Below, piece by piece: positions 1 to 6,332 of a stretch of DNA of 8,905 nucleotides. The stretch covers positions 1 to 8,905 of the forward strand of contig JAFOXS010000048.1 of assembly GCA_017391665.1 (NCBI GenBank), written 5' to 3'. The DNA is from Alistipes sp. (lineage in GTDB: Bacteria > Bacteroidota > Bacteroidia > Bacteroidales > Rikenellaceae). The notes under the pieces were generated by a model that ran no database searches, was not told where the DNA came from, and worked only from the letters and a program-made list of their open reading frames with translations. Numbering within the stretch: the stretch's first letter is position 1; every line of letters begins with the position of its first letter. A program made the position numbers and the translations under genes.

Positions 1-687
1 CTCATACTGTGCAGCAAAGATACCCTGAATAGCACCCATCAGCGTACCACGCTCACCAGTAAGGTCAGAGTAAACCTCACGCTTGAAAGTAGTCTCAAAC
101 AGGTAACCAGAACCTACGCCGATACCCAGAGCGATTACGCGGTCCCACGCCTTGCCTGTAGCATCCTGGAAGATAGCGTAACTTGAGTTCAAGCCACGAC
201 CCTGCAAGAACATACGACGGAGTGATGTACCTGAACCCTTGGGAGCAACCAGGATTACATCTACGTCAGCGGGAGGAACGATGCCTGTGCGCTCCTTATA
301 GGTGATGCCGAAGCCGTGTGAGAAGTAGAGAGCTTTACCTGCGGTGAGGTGCTTCTTAACGGTGGGCCAAACTGAGATCTGACCAGCGTCAGAGAGCAGA
401 TACTCGATGATAGTAGCCTTCTGGCATGCCTCCTCAATATCGAAGAGGTTCTCGCCCGGTACCCAGCCGTCAGCTACGGCCTTCTCCCAGCTCTTTGAAT
501 CCTTACGCTGACCTACGATCACGTTGAAACCGTTGTCACGCAGGTTGAGTGACTGACCGGGACCCTGTACGCCATAACCGATAACTGCGATAGTCTCATC
601 CTTCAATGTCTCCAAGGCCTTTGACAAGGGATACTCTTCACGTGTTACGACGTTCTCTACAACGCCACCAAAATTCATCTGTGCCAT
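1..687 (-). CDS. ilvC: ketol-acid reductoisomerase (N-terminal 229 residues; cut by window edge)
   Basis: IlvC converts 2-acetolactate or 2-aceto-2-hydroxybutyrate to the dihydroxy acids, using NADPH and Mg2+, in valine/isoleucine synthesis. The reading frame is open from ATG at 687 to the left edge, so the C-terminal part is missing. Visible landmarks are the Rossmann nucleotide-binding motif GYGVQGPG (residues 37-44), the short cofactor loop GQRKDSKSW after it, H124 in FSHGFG, K150 in APKGSG, and the metal ligands D208 and E212 in SDLTGERG. The segments LNLRDNG, DGWVPG, LNSSYA and SDLTGERG resemble yeast Ilv5 more than E. coli IlvC, as known for Bacteroidota enzymes. It is the last visible gene of the ilv operon, 60 nt after ilvN. 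That gap is AT-rich with no terminator, so cotranscription is likely. The start is the first Met of the frame and gives the expected N-terminus. Confidence 0.97.
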   Translation of the reverse strand, partial: MAQMNFGGVVENVVTREEYPLSKALETLKDETIAVIGYGVQGPGQSLNLRDNGFNVIVGQRKDSKSWEKAVADGWVPGENLFDIEEACQKATIIEYLLSDAGQISVWPTVKKHLTAGKALYFSHGFGITYKERTGIVPPADVDVILVAPKGSGTSLRRMFLQGRGLNSSYAIFQDATGKAWDRVIALGIGVGSGYLFETTFKREVYSDLTGERGTLMGAIQGIFAAQYE

Positions 688-747
688 AATTGTAAATTTT
701 TATAGTTTAATATTTTATTAGTTTCTATTTGGTCTTTATTCGTTTTC

Positions 748-1290
748 TTATTTGTTTTCTTCCTGCATCATGCGCTGATACTTTGCGTTCACATACTTCA
801 GGTACTCGTCAAGCAACTCGCGGCGCGACTTGATGATTGCCACCTGTCCCGAGCATACAAACTGATATATGCCGTGCGGTGCAAGCATCTTGTACAGCTC
901 GTCGATCTCCTCCTTGTGGCCTGTCTTCTCCAGGACGATGTAATCGTCGTGAATCTCCAGGATGCGGACATTGTGACGTCGCACCATATCCTCCACGTTG
1001 CGGCTGCGCTTCACCTTGTAGAGTGCCAGCTGCTGGAGCACCACCTCGTTGGGGGTGTAGCAGAATACCTTCAGCACATCCACCTTCTTCTCGATCTGCT
1101 TCACCAGGTTGGCCACACGCTCAGGGTCGTTCTTCACCATGATCGTATATTTGTGGATGCCTTCGATGGCCGAGGGCGAGGCTGCGATAGACTCAATGTT
1201 TACGTTGCGGTGGGTAAATACGGTTGTCACCTGACTCAAGATACCCACTTTGTTCTCCGAAAAAATGGTTATGATAAATTCTCTATCCAT
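748..1290 (-). CDS. ilvN: acetolactate synthase small (regulatory) subunit
   Basis: This is the regulatory subunit of acetohydroxyacid synthase. It binds the IlvB catalytic subunit and confers feedback inhibition by valine. The N-terminal ACT domain (about residues 4-78) opens with a stretch close to E. coli IlvH: G16 and N31 (in NVNIESI) align with the valine-site residues G14 and N29 of IlvH. The region from about 85 to 170 corresponds to the small-subunit C-terminal domain. At 180 aa it is slightly longer than E. coli IlvH, with a charged C-terminal tail. It lies 19 nt after ilvB in the same operon. An AGGA stretch sits 8 nt before the ATG and is one of the few plausible Shine-Dalgarno sites here. 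The symbol ilvN is used for the family; ilvH would be equally valid. Confidence 0.96.
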   Translation of the reverse strand: MDREFIITIFSENKVGILSQVTTVFTHRNVNIESIAASPSAIEGIHKYTIMVKNDPERVANLVKQIEKKVDVLKVFCYTPNEVVLQQLALYKVKRSRNVEDMVRRHNVRILEIHDDYIVLEKTGHKEEIDELYKMLAPHGIYQFVCSGQVAIIKSRRELLDEYLKYVNAKYQRMMQEENK

Positions 1291-1309
1291 CTCAATTCCT
1301 GTTTAGCGG

Positions 1310-3046
1310 TTACTCAAGTCGTATATCGTGTACGGGTGCGCCTGCGGGCACCATCGGGAATACATTCTCCTCGCGCTGAACGCGGCACTCAAGAAGGAAG
1401 GCTCCCTCGGTGGAGTGCATCTCGCGTACGGCGTCATCCAGATCCTCGTGTCGCTCCACTAGTCGGTAGGCTATGTGGTTTGCCTTGGCGAGAAGCTCGA
1501 AGTCGGGATTTGTCAGCTCGGTGAAGGAGTAGCGCTTGTTGTAGAAGAGCTCCTGCCACTGACGTACCATGCCTAAGAATCCGTTATTCATCAGGATGAT
1601 TTTAACTCCCACGTTCGACTGGAATATTGTGCCCAGCTCCTGCGATGTCATCTGCAGACCTCCATCACCCACAAATAGGCATACATCTCGCTCCGGAGCA
1701 CCGATCTTGGCGCCGATGGCTGCGGGCAGGCCAAAGCCCATGGTGCCCAGACCACCCGATGTGATGATGCTGCGTGTGCGCTTGAAGCGGAAATATTTCG
1801 ATGCGAACATCTGCTGCTGGCCTACGTCTGTCACCAGGATTGCGTCGTCAAACTCCTTCGATACGGCATCCACCACCTCGCCCATGCGCAGGTGTGCGCC
1901 GCGACGCTCGATGGCCGGCTCGATGATATCCTCACGCTCGATGTTGTTGCATACGCGGAACTCGTCGATCCATGCCGAGTGATCGTTCTTCGATATGCGC
2001 TCGGTGATCATCGGCAACGACTGCTTCACGTCACCCAATACGGGAACGTCGGCATATATAATCTTGTTGATCTCGGCGGGGTCGATCTCCATGTGGATGA
2101 TCTTCGCATTGATGCCGAACTTTGAGGGATCGCCCGTCACGCGGTCGTCGAATCGCATGCCGATGGCAATCAGAAGGTCGCAATCTCTATTCTTGATATT
2201 GGGGGCATAGTTGCCATGCATACCGAGCATACCTACGTTCAAGGGGTGGTCGCTCGGCAGCGCCGACAGACCCAGCAGGGTAGAGGCGGCGGGGATGCCG
2301 CTCTTCTCCAAGAACTCCTGCAGCTCGCGCTCCGCTCCGGCAAGGATCACACCCTGGCCAACCAATGCCATAGGCTTGCGGGCGAGGTTGATCAGACGCA
2401 CAGCCTCCGAGATCTGATCGTTGTCGATATCGGCGTAGGGCTGGTAGCTGCGGATAAACTTTATGGGGTTATACTCGAAATCCAGCAATCCGTTCTGCGC
2501 ATCCTTGGTGATATCCACCACAACGGGGCCCGGACGTCCGCTCGCTGCGATATAGAAAGCTCGGGCTATGGCCTCGGGGATATCCTCGGCGCGCTTCACC
2601 TGACAATTCCACTTCGTCACGGAGTTGGTGATCTCGATGAAGTTGATCTCCTGGAAGGCGTCGGTACCCAGCGTGTTGGATGCTACCTGGCCGCTGATCA
2701 GCACCACAGGTGTGGAGTCGAGCATCGCATCTGCCAGACCCGTTACGGTGTTCGTAGCACCTGGACCCGATGTTACGATGCATACGCCGGTCTTGCCCGT
2801 TGCGCGGGCGTAGCCCTGAGCCGCATGAATGGCGCACTGCTCATGGCGTACCAGAATGTGGTTTACCTTGTCGCGGTAGTCGTAGAGGGCATCATACACG
2901 GGGATGATGGCACCGCCGGGATAACCAAAGATTGTCTCCACACCCTCCTCAAGGAATGAGCGTATTACAGCCTCAGAACCCGAAATGCGGGGCAAATCCT
3001 TCTTGGGTTGAGGTGCGGAAGTATCTGTAAAACCAGAAAAAGCCAT
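1310..3046 (-). CDS. ilvB: acetolactate synthase large (catalytic) subunit
   Basis: A thiamine-diphosphate enzyme that condenses pyruvate with pyruvate or 2-oxobutyrate, the first common step of branched-chain amino acid synthesis. The three expected domains appear in order: the N-terminal Pyr domain (about 21-190) with FGYPGGAIIPVYDAL and the cofactor-activating glutamate E69 in VRHEQ; the central FAD/nucleotide-type domain (about 210-350); and the C-terminal PP domain with the Mg-ThDP motif starting GDGG (460-463) and ending NN (487-488). LGMVRQWQELFY (491-502) follows, and its W497 corresponds to the tryptophan that is mutated in herbicide-resistant plant enzymes. Its 578 aa is usual for the family. 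The first ~20 residues are a polar Pro/Lys extension before the conserved ISGSEA. No later Met could serve as start without losing the Pyr domain. Spacing is 27 nt after ilvD and 19 nt before ilvN, so it is operonic. Confidence 0.98.
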   Translation of the reverse strand: MAFSGFTDTSAPQPKKDLPRISGSEAVIRSFLEEGVETIFGYPGGAIIPVYDALYDYRDKVNHILVRHEQCAIHAAQGYARATGKTGVCIVTSGPGATNTVTGLADAMLDSTPVVLISGQVASNTLGTDAFQEINFIEITNSVTKWNCQVKRAEDIPEAIARAFYIAASGRPGPVVVDITKDAQNGLLDFEYNPIKFIRSYQPYADIDNDQISEAVRLINLARKPMALVGQGVILAGAERELQEFLEKSGIPAASTLLGLSALPSDHPLNVGMLGMHGNYAPNIKNRDCDLLIAIGMRFDDRVTGDPSKFGINAKIIHMEIDPAEINKIIYADVPVLGDVKQSLPMITERISKNDHSAWIDEFRVCNNIEREDIIEPAIERRGAHLRMGEVVDAVSKEFDDAILVTDVGQQQMFASKYFRFKRTRSIITSGGLGTMGFGLPAAIGAKIGAPERDVCLFVGDGGLQMTSQELGTIFQSNVGVKIILMNNGFLGMVRQWQELFYNKRYSFTELTNPDFELLAKANHIAYRLVERHEDLDDAVREMHSTEGAFLLECRVQREENVFPMVPAGAPVHDIRLE

Positions 3047-3073
3047 ATTGTTTAGGTTGTAGTTATTCTAAAT

Positions 3074-4894
3074 TTACTCTTCAGGAACGATTCTTACGGC
3101 ACCCTGATCGGCCGATGATACGAGCAGCGAGTATGCCTTGAGTGATTGAGGTATCACGCGGTCGCGGTTCTTTGGTTTGCGGGTTGTCCATGCCGCCATG
3201 CGCGAGGCGAGCTCCTCATCCGCGATGCGAAGGTTGATCGAGCGAGCCGTGATGTCGATGTCAATCATATCGCCATCCTCTATAATGCCAATCTCACCTC
3301 CCGATGCCGCCTCGGGCGATACGTGACCAATCGAGAGACCCGATGTGCCACCCGAGAAACGTCCGTCGGTAATCAGTGCACACGCTTTGTCCAGGTGTTT
3401 AGACTTAAGATAAGAGGTGGGGTAGAGCATCTCCTGCATGCCGGGGCCACCCTTTGGACCCTCGTAGCGGATTACAACCACGTCGCCAGCCTCTACCTCG
3501 CCGCCGAGGATGCCATTCATCGCCTGCTCCTGCGACTCAAACACCTTGGCCTTACCACTAAACTGCATCAAATCCTCGGCTACGCCAGCGGTCTTAACGA
3601 TACATCCCTTACGAGCTATATTTCCTGTCAGTACGGCCAGACCTCCATCGCGGAAGTAGGCGTGATCCATGTCGCGTATGCAGCCTTCAGTGTGGTCAGC
3701 ATCCATCTCCTTGTAGTATGTGGCCTGCGAACCCATCACGCGGCTGTATTTGTTTGCGGGGGCACTTAAATATATCTTGCGAGCTTCGTCGCAGAAATTA
3801 TCCGATCCGTAATAGTATTTATCCAGCGCATCTGCCAATGTTGAAAAATCTACTCGGCGAGCCTCGGTGTCAATAAGTCCATTCTTTGCCAGCTCACCCA
3901 GAATACCCATGATGCCACCTGCGCGGTTAACATCCTGCACGTGGTAGTGTCCGTTGGGAGCCACCTTGCAAAGTACGGGAATCTTGCGCGAGAGGCGGTC
4001 GATATCTGCCATCGTAAAGTCCACACCAGCCTCATGAGCTACGGCCAGCAGGTGGAGAACGGTGTTTGTTGAGCCTCCCATGGCTATGTCGAGCGACATG
4101 GCATTCTCAAATGCAGCCTTCGTAGCGATAGAGCGGGGTAGTACAGAGTCGTCGCCCTCGAAGTAGTAACGCTTGGCATTCTCCACGATAAGGCGTGCTG
4201 CCTTGGCAAAGAGAGCCTTGCGATTCTCGTGTGTAGCCACTATTGTGCCGTTGCCAGGAAGAGCCAAGCCGATAGCCTCATTTAGGCAGTTCATTGAATT
4301 GGCCGTAAACATACCCGAGCATGATCCGCATCCGGGACACGCCGAAGCCTCAATCTCATCGGCATCGGCATCCGAGCAGTTCTCGTCGGCACTGAGTACC
4401 ATGGCGTCGATAAGATCGGCTCCACGACCTCGGAAATTACCAGCCTCCATAGGGCCTCCCGATACAAATACGGTAGGAATATTCAGGCGCATCGATGCCA
4501 TCAGCATGCCAGGGGTAATCTTGTCGCAGTTGCTGATGCATACCAGAGCATCCACCTTGTGGGCATTGACCATATACTCCACCGAGTCGGCAATAATATC
4601 GCGCGAAGGAAGCGAGTAGAGCATGCCGTCGTGACCCATGGCGATACCATCGTCAATGGCTATGGTGTTGAACTCGGCCGCAAAGCAGCCCTGCTCCTCG
4701 ATAAGGCTCTTTACGTATTGTCCTATCTCATGCAGATGCACATGACCCGGCACCATCTGCGTGAATGAGTTGGCGATACCGATGACGGGCATTCCCATCT
4801 GCTCCTTTGTCATGCCGTTGGCGCGCCAAAGACTACGCGCTCCTGCCATGCGTCGGCCTACGGTCGTTATGGCACTTCTTAATTGATGTTTCAT
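3074..4894 (-). CDS. ilvD: dihydroxyacid dehydratase
   Basis: IlvD dehydrates 2,3-dihydroxy-3-methylvalerate or -isovalerate to the 2-oxo acids in isoleucine and valine synthesis, using an Fe-S cluster and Mg2+. The protein is 606 aa (E. coli IlvD is about 616) and is near-identical to it over long blocks: [24 protein letters not shown] with C123, D124 and the to-be-carbamylated K125, [12 protein letters not shown] (185-196, C192 being the likely cluster ligand), [34 protein letters not shown] and [20 protein letters not shown] near the C-terminus. D81 in AIDDGIAMG is a metal ligand. All cluster and metal residues are present, so it should be active. It is the first structural gene of the operon and starts 20 nt after the T-run of the leader attenuator, so its transcription depends on read-through there. 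The start gives [11 protein letters not shown], the normal N-terminus. Confidence 0.98.
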   Translation of the reverse strand: MKHQLRSAITTVGRRMAGARSLWRANGMTKEQMGMPVIGIANSFTQMVPGHVHLHEIGQYVKSLIEEQGCFAAEFNTIAIDDGIAMGHDGMLYSLPSRDIIADSVEYMVNAHKVDALVCISNCDKITPGMLMASMRLNIPTVFVSGGPMEAGNFRGRGADLIDAMVLSADENCSDADADEIEASACPGCGSCSGMFTANSMNCLNEAIGLALPGNGTIVATHENRKALFAKAARLIVENAKRYYFEGDDSVLPRSIATKAAFENAMSLDIAMGGSTNTVLHLLAVAHEAGVDFTMADIDRLSRKIPVLCKVAPNGHYHVQDVNRAGGIMGILGELAKNGLIDTEARRVDFSTLADALDKYYYGSDNFCDEARKIYLSAPANKYSRVMGSQATYYKEMDADHTEGCIRDMDHAYFRDGGLAVLTGNIARKGCIVKTAGVAEDLMQFSGKAKVFESQEQAMNGILGGEVEAGDVVVIRYEGPKGGPGMQEMLYPTSYLKSKHLDKACALITDGRFSGGTSGLSIGHVSPEAASGGEIGIIEDGDMIDIDITARSINLRIADEELASRMAAWTTRKPKNRDRVIPQSLKAYSLLVSSADQGAVRIVPEE

Positions 4895-4914
4895 CTCAAT
4901 TAGGTTTAGTAGTT

Positions 4915-4944
4915 AAAAAGCCTCTCTCCAAAGGAGAAAGGCTT
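4915..4944 (-). terminator. intrinsic terminator of the ilv attenuator
   Basis: On the minus strand the 12-nt arm AAGCCTTTCTCC (4944-4933) pairs with GGAGAGAGGCTT (4929-4918) across a TTT loop. All 12 positions pair, one as a G-U wobble, and the run TTTTT (4919-4915) follows at once. It is a textbook Rho-independent terminator, but it sits upstream of ilvD in the direction of transcription, with only 20 nt left before the ATG. It cannot be the end signal of the FrnE-like gene in any simple way, because the ilv promoter and leader peptide lie between. The natural reading is a conditional terminator that stops leader transcripts when branched-chain amino acids are plentiful. Confidence 0.9.
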
Positions 4945-4983
4945 ATATAAATGTACTACATGTATATATACAAACCTCTCTCC
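4933..4983 (-). promoter_or_regulatory. antiterminator stem competing with the attenuator terminator
   Basis: The sequence GGAGAGAGG occurs twice on the minus strand, at 4983-4975 and 4929-4921. The upstream copy, continued by TTT (4974-4972), can pair with the same AAGCCTTTCTCC arm (4944-4933) that forms the 5' side of the terminator. I count 12 consecutive pairs, two of them G-U, and five further pairs (4971-4967 with 4945-4949, the first a wobble). This makes a stem of up to 17 pairs that excludes the terminator. The upstream arm begins two nucleotides after the leader stop codon, so a ribosome reaching that stop would cover it, while a ribosome stalled on the Ile/Leu/Val codons would leave it free. 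Confidence 0.85.
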
Positions 4984-4985
4984 CG

Positions 4986-5042
4986 TTATCTACGCAAGAC
5001 CACGAGGATTAGGTTAATAATAATATACAAACTAGCGCACAT
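4986..5042 (-). CDS. leader peptide of the ilv operon (attenuation)
   Basis: An 18-codon reading frame, MCASLYIIINLILVVLRR then TAA, lies between the promoter and the terminator. Ten of 18 residues are branched-chain amino acids: L5, I7-I9, L11, I12, L13, V14, V15 and L16, so six of the last eight are Ile, Leu or Val. Codons for all three operon end-products are present, as in the E. coli ilvGMEDA leader (ilvL), although no sequence homology is claimed. The frame is open further upstream, but the proposed -7 box (5068-5075) lies inside that longer frame, which makes the ATG at 5042, about 20 nt after the predicted transcription start, the sensible start. No Shine-Dalgarno is visible, which is normal for this phylum. 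Its role is as a ribosome stalling sensor; the peptide itself probably has no function. Confidence 0.88.
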   Translation of the reverse strand: MCASLYIIINLILVVLRR

Positions 5043-5067
5043 AAAATTCGTTCTTGTTGTTATGGTA

Positions 5068-5099
5068 CAAAAATAATAGTAAAAATTATTAAAAACAAG
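5068..5099 (-). promoter_or_regulatory. Bacteroides-type promoter of the ilv operon
   Basis: On the minus strand TATTTTTG (5075-5068) matches the Bacteroidota -7 consensus TAnnTTTG at every fixed base. CTTG (5099-5096), three of four matches to the -33 element TTTG, lies 20 nt upstream, which is the usual spacing. Transcription would start near 5062, giving a leader RNA of roughly 165-170 nt up to the ilvD start codon. The leader peptide, antiterminator and terminator all fall inside it. Confidence 0.7.
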
Positions 5100-5100
5100 A

Positions 5101-5227
5101 AAATCTCCCATTTTGTTGCATATAAATTTCGTGAAAGGCCGATATTTTGCATATAATATGCTGATATTGATCAATCTTTATGAAAAACGGGCAATATTTA
5201 TTAGTAATAAAATGTAACCTTGCATTA
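5101..5227. other. AT-rich spacer upstream of the ilv promoter, with direct repeats and palindromes
   Basis: This is the rest of the 333-nt stretch between ilvD and the FrnE-like gene. I see no gene and no convincing terminator for the FrnE-like gene. It does hold two exact copies of TTGCATATAA (5116-5125 and 5147-5156), 31 bp apart. The second copy overlaps the dyad GCATATAATATGC (5149-5161), and the palindrome ATTGATCAAT (5166-5175) follows. They lie about 55-115 bp upstream of the predicted ilv transcription start, where an activator or repressor could bind, but AT-rich DNA produces such motifs by chance. Confidence 0.4.
5116..5156. repeat. direct repeat pair TTGCATATAA, 31 bp period
   Basis: Two identical 10-bp copies occupy 5116-5125 and 5147-5156 in the same orientation, so they are spaced by about three helical turns. 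They sit just upstream of the ilv -33 element. A regulator binding one face of the helix would fit, but no specific protein can be named from the sequence. Confidence 0.4.
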
Positions 5228-6190
5228 TTATTCGACCTTCTGGTGCGATGCAACTGTTGCACTGCCTTTTGCCGAAGTCTGCTTTGATTCGTGATGGTTT
5301 TGCCTTGTGTGGGGAGTAACGCGAAATGCTTTTGCGGCGTTTGCGATGGCCAGACGGCGGCCATTGCCCACCTGCTCGGAGATTAGTCTGCCACCGCGTA
5401 TCAACTCGTCGATCATTAAATCGGTGCGGTCGCGGTCCAGTCCGAATGTAACCTCTATCTCTACGGGATAGGCTGTTTGATAGCGTCGCATGAAATCTGT
5501 AACGTTGGCAAGCGACGGACCCAGGCGGCGGGGCTTGATTTTGCCTTCGCTGAGGCGCCCGATGATAGTATGGAATGTACTTATATTTTGATAGCCGCCC
5601 AGAGATATCTTTGTTGATGCATTCTTTATGAGGTATGACGGGAATCCCGTTATGCCATTGCGGCGACATTTCATGCGTGATTGGGAGAAGTCGTTCTGAG
5701 CCTCCCCTGTGGTGTATTCGTCTATAAACCGAGCCGCATCGATGCCTACTTCGGCGGCAAGTTCGATGAGGACATCTATCTGTGATGTTCGCCGAGCCTC
5801 GACAAAAGTAGCCTCGCGTATTCGTCTGAGCAGACGTTTTGCTGCCGTAGCGTCTATTCGTCGCGCTGCTTCGTATGCAATGCTTTGCGGGAAACTCGAC
5901 GGGTATCGTTCGCTGAAAAGCGCCATGTGACGTGTGTTGACCGGCATGCCGTGGCGCTCGGATGCCGAGAGCCAATGCTCAGCCATGATTGCGTTGGCAC
6001 GTTCGATTATTTGCCGTTTCGAGCCCTTCAGGTCGTAGAGCGTGGTTATCTCCTCGATTAATCCGCCCATGATATACTCTACGCCCACCTTGTTGCCGTA
6101 GAGGTAGTCTATGGCTCTCATTACCGGCTCGTTGCCCCAGCACCATACACATACGGGGTCGGTGAATTGGTAAATTGTAATCTTCTCCAT
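5228..6190 (-). CDS. DsbA/FrnE-like thioredoxin-fold protein with probable winged-helix C-terminus
   Basis: A predicted thiol-disulfide oxidoreductase of the DsbA/FrnE superfamily. After a short beta strand comes the redox site TDPVCVWCWGNEP (C14-V-W-C17), then a helical insertion (about 55-170), then the cis-proline loop TGFPS (P184), with a further Cys at 175. There is no signal peptide, so it should act in the cytoplasm, like FrnE and the related Firmicutes SpxH/YjbH proteins and unlike periplasmic DsbA. Residues about 224-284 look like a winged helix: a helix, a second helix around TFGLDRDR, a recognition-type helix TDLMIDELIRGG, then a strand-turn-strand around SEQVGNGRRLAIA. The last ~35 residues are a polar His/Lys/Ser tail, probably disordered. 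It is transcribed away from the luxS operon and is separated from ilvD by the ilv promoter, so it is probably its own unit. The exact function is unknown: oxidoreductase, isomerase or adaptor. Confidence 0.85.
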   Translation of the reverse strand: MEKITIYQFTDPVCVWCWGNEPVMRAIDYLYGNKVGVEYIMGGLIEEITTLYDLKGSKRQIIERANAIMAEHWLSASERHGMPVNTRHMALFSERYPSSFPQSIAYEAARRIDATAAKRLLRRIREATFVEARRTSQIDVLIELAAEVGIDAARFIDEYTTGEAQNDFSQSRMKCRRNGITGFPSYLIKNASTKISLGGYQNISTFHTIIGRLSEGKIKPRRLGPSLANVTDFMRRYQTAYPVEIEVTFGLDRDRTDLMIDELIRGGRLISEQVGNGRRLAIANAAKAFRVTPHTRQNHHESKQTSAKGSATVASHQKVE

Positions 6191-6279
6191 AGCAAATGTT
6201 TTGTGTTTGTTGGGTAGCGAGCAAAAAACAAGCCAACGGGTAAAGTGTGCGGTCGTAGGTCGAAATGTGTGGCCGATGC

Positions 6280-6310
6280 TTTGCAGAAAGGATAAAAAAT
6301 TGTAATTTTA
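6280..6310 (+). promoter_or_regulatory. Bacteroides-type promoter of the luxS operon
   Basis: TTTG at 6280-6283 is followed after exactly 19 nt by TAATTTTA (6303-6310), which matches the -7 consensus TAnnTTTG except at the last base. Transcription would begin around 6315, leaving a 5' leader of under 20 nt before the DUF2148 gene. I found no comparably good promoter on the opposite strand for the divergent FrnE-like gene in this 142-nt intergenic region. Confidence 0.6.
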
Positions 6311-6313
6311 TCC
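6290..6313. repeat. perfect inverted repeat over the -7 box of the luxS operon promoter
   Basis: GGATAAAA (6290-6297), an 8-nt spacer and TTTTATCC (6306-6313) form a perfect 8-8-8 dyad. The right arm overlaps the proposed -7 element, and the whole dyad fills the space between the -33 and -7 boxes and slightly beyond. It has the geometry of a dimeric repressor operator. As an RNA hairpin it would be weak, and it lies mostly upstream of the predicted transcription start. No known regulator motif is recognised. Confidence 0.5.
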
Positions 6314-6332
6314 CCAATAAATCTTATGAGTT

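Noticed and set aside
874..1524. A 216-codon open frame antisense to ilvN and the end of ilvB
   Set aside because: It is a His/Leu/Val-rich mirror of the real coding frames and runs across the ilvB-ilvN junction, so it is a shadow.
2216..2959. A 247-codon open frame on the plus strand antisense to ilvB
   Set aside because: The opposite strand encodes an intact acetolactate synthase. The antisense frame has no family features and no promoter or start signal.
3146..3769. A 207-codon open frame antisense to ilvD
   Set aside because: ilvD is intact and highly conserved here. The antisense frame shows no domain pattern.
4986..5174. A 62-codon version of the leader frame as a normal small protein
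   Set aside because: The proposed -7 box and transcription start lie inside the upstream part of the frame. Only the last 18 codons after 5042 are on the transcript and carry the Ile/Leu/Val signature.
5166..5175. ATTGATCAAT as an FNR/CRP-type site
   Set aside because: FNR-type sites need TTGAT and ATCAA separated by four bases. Here the half-sites overlap with no spacer.
5178..5975. A 265-codon open frame on the minus strand, overlapping the FrnE-like gene in another frame
   Set aside because: It is rich in Arg, His, Ser and Pro without any domain pattern, as expected for an off-frame reading of a real gene, while the overlapping frame has a recognisable CxxC/cis-Pro protein.
6311..6332. 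A SAM or SAH riboswitch in front of the luxS operon
   Set aside because: The predicted 5' leader is under 20 nt, far too short for any known SAM or SAH aptamer, and no such fold is visible in the 142-nt intergenic region.
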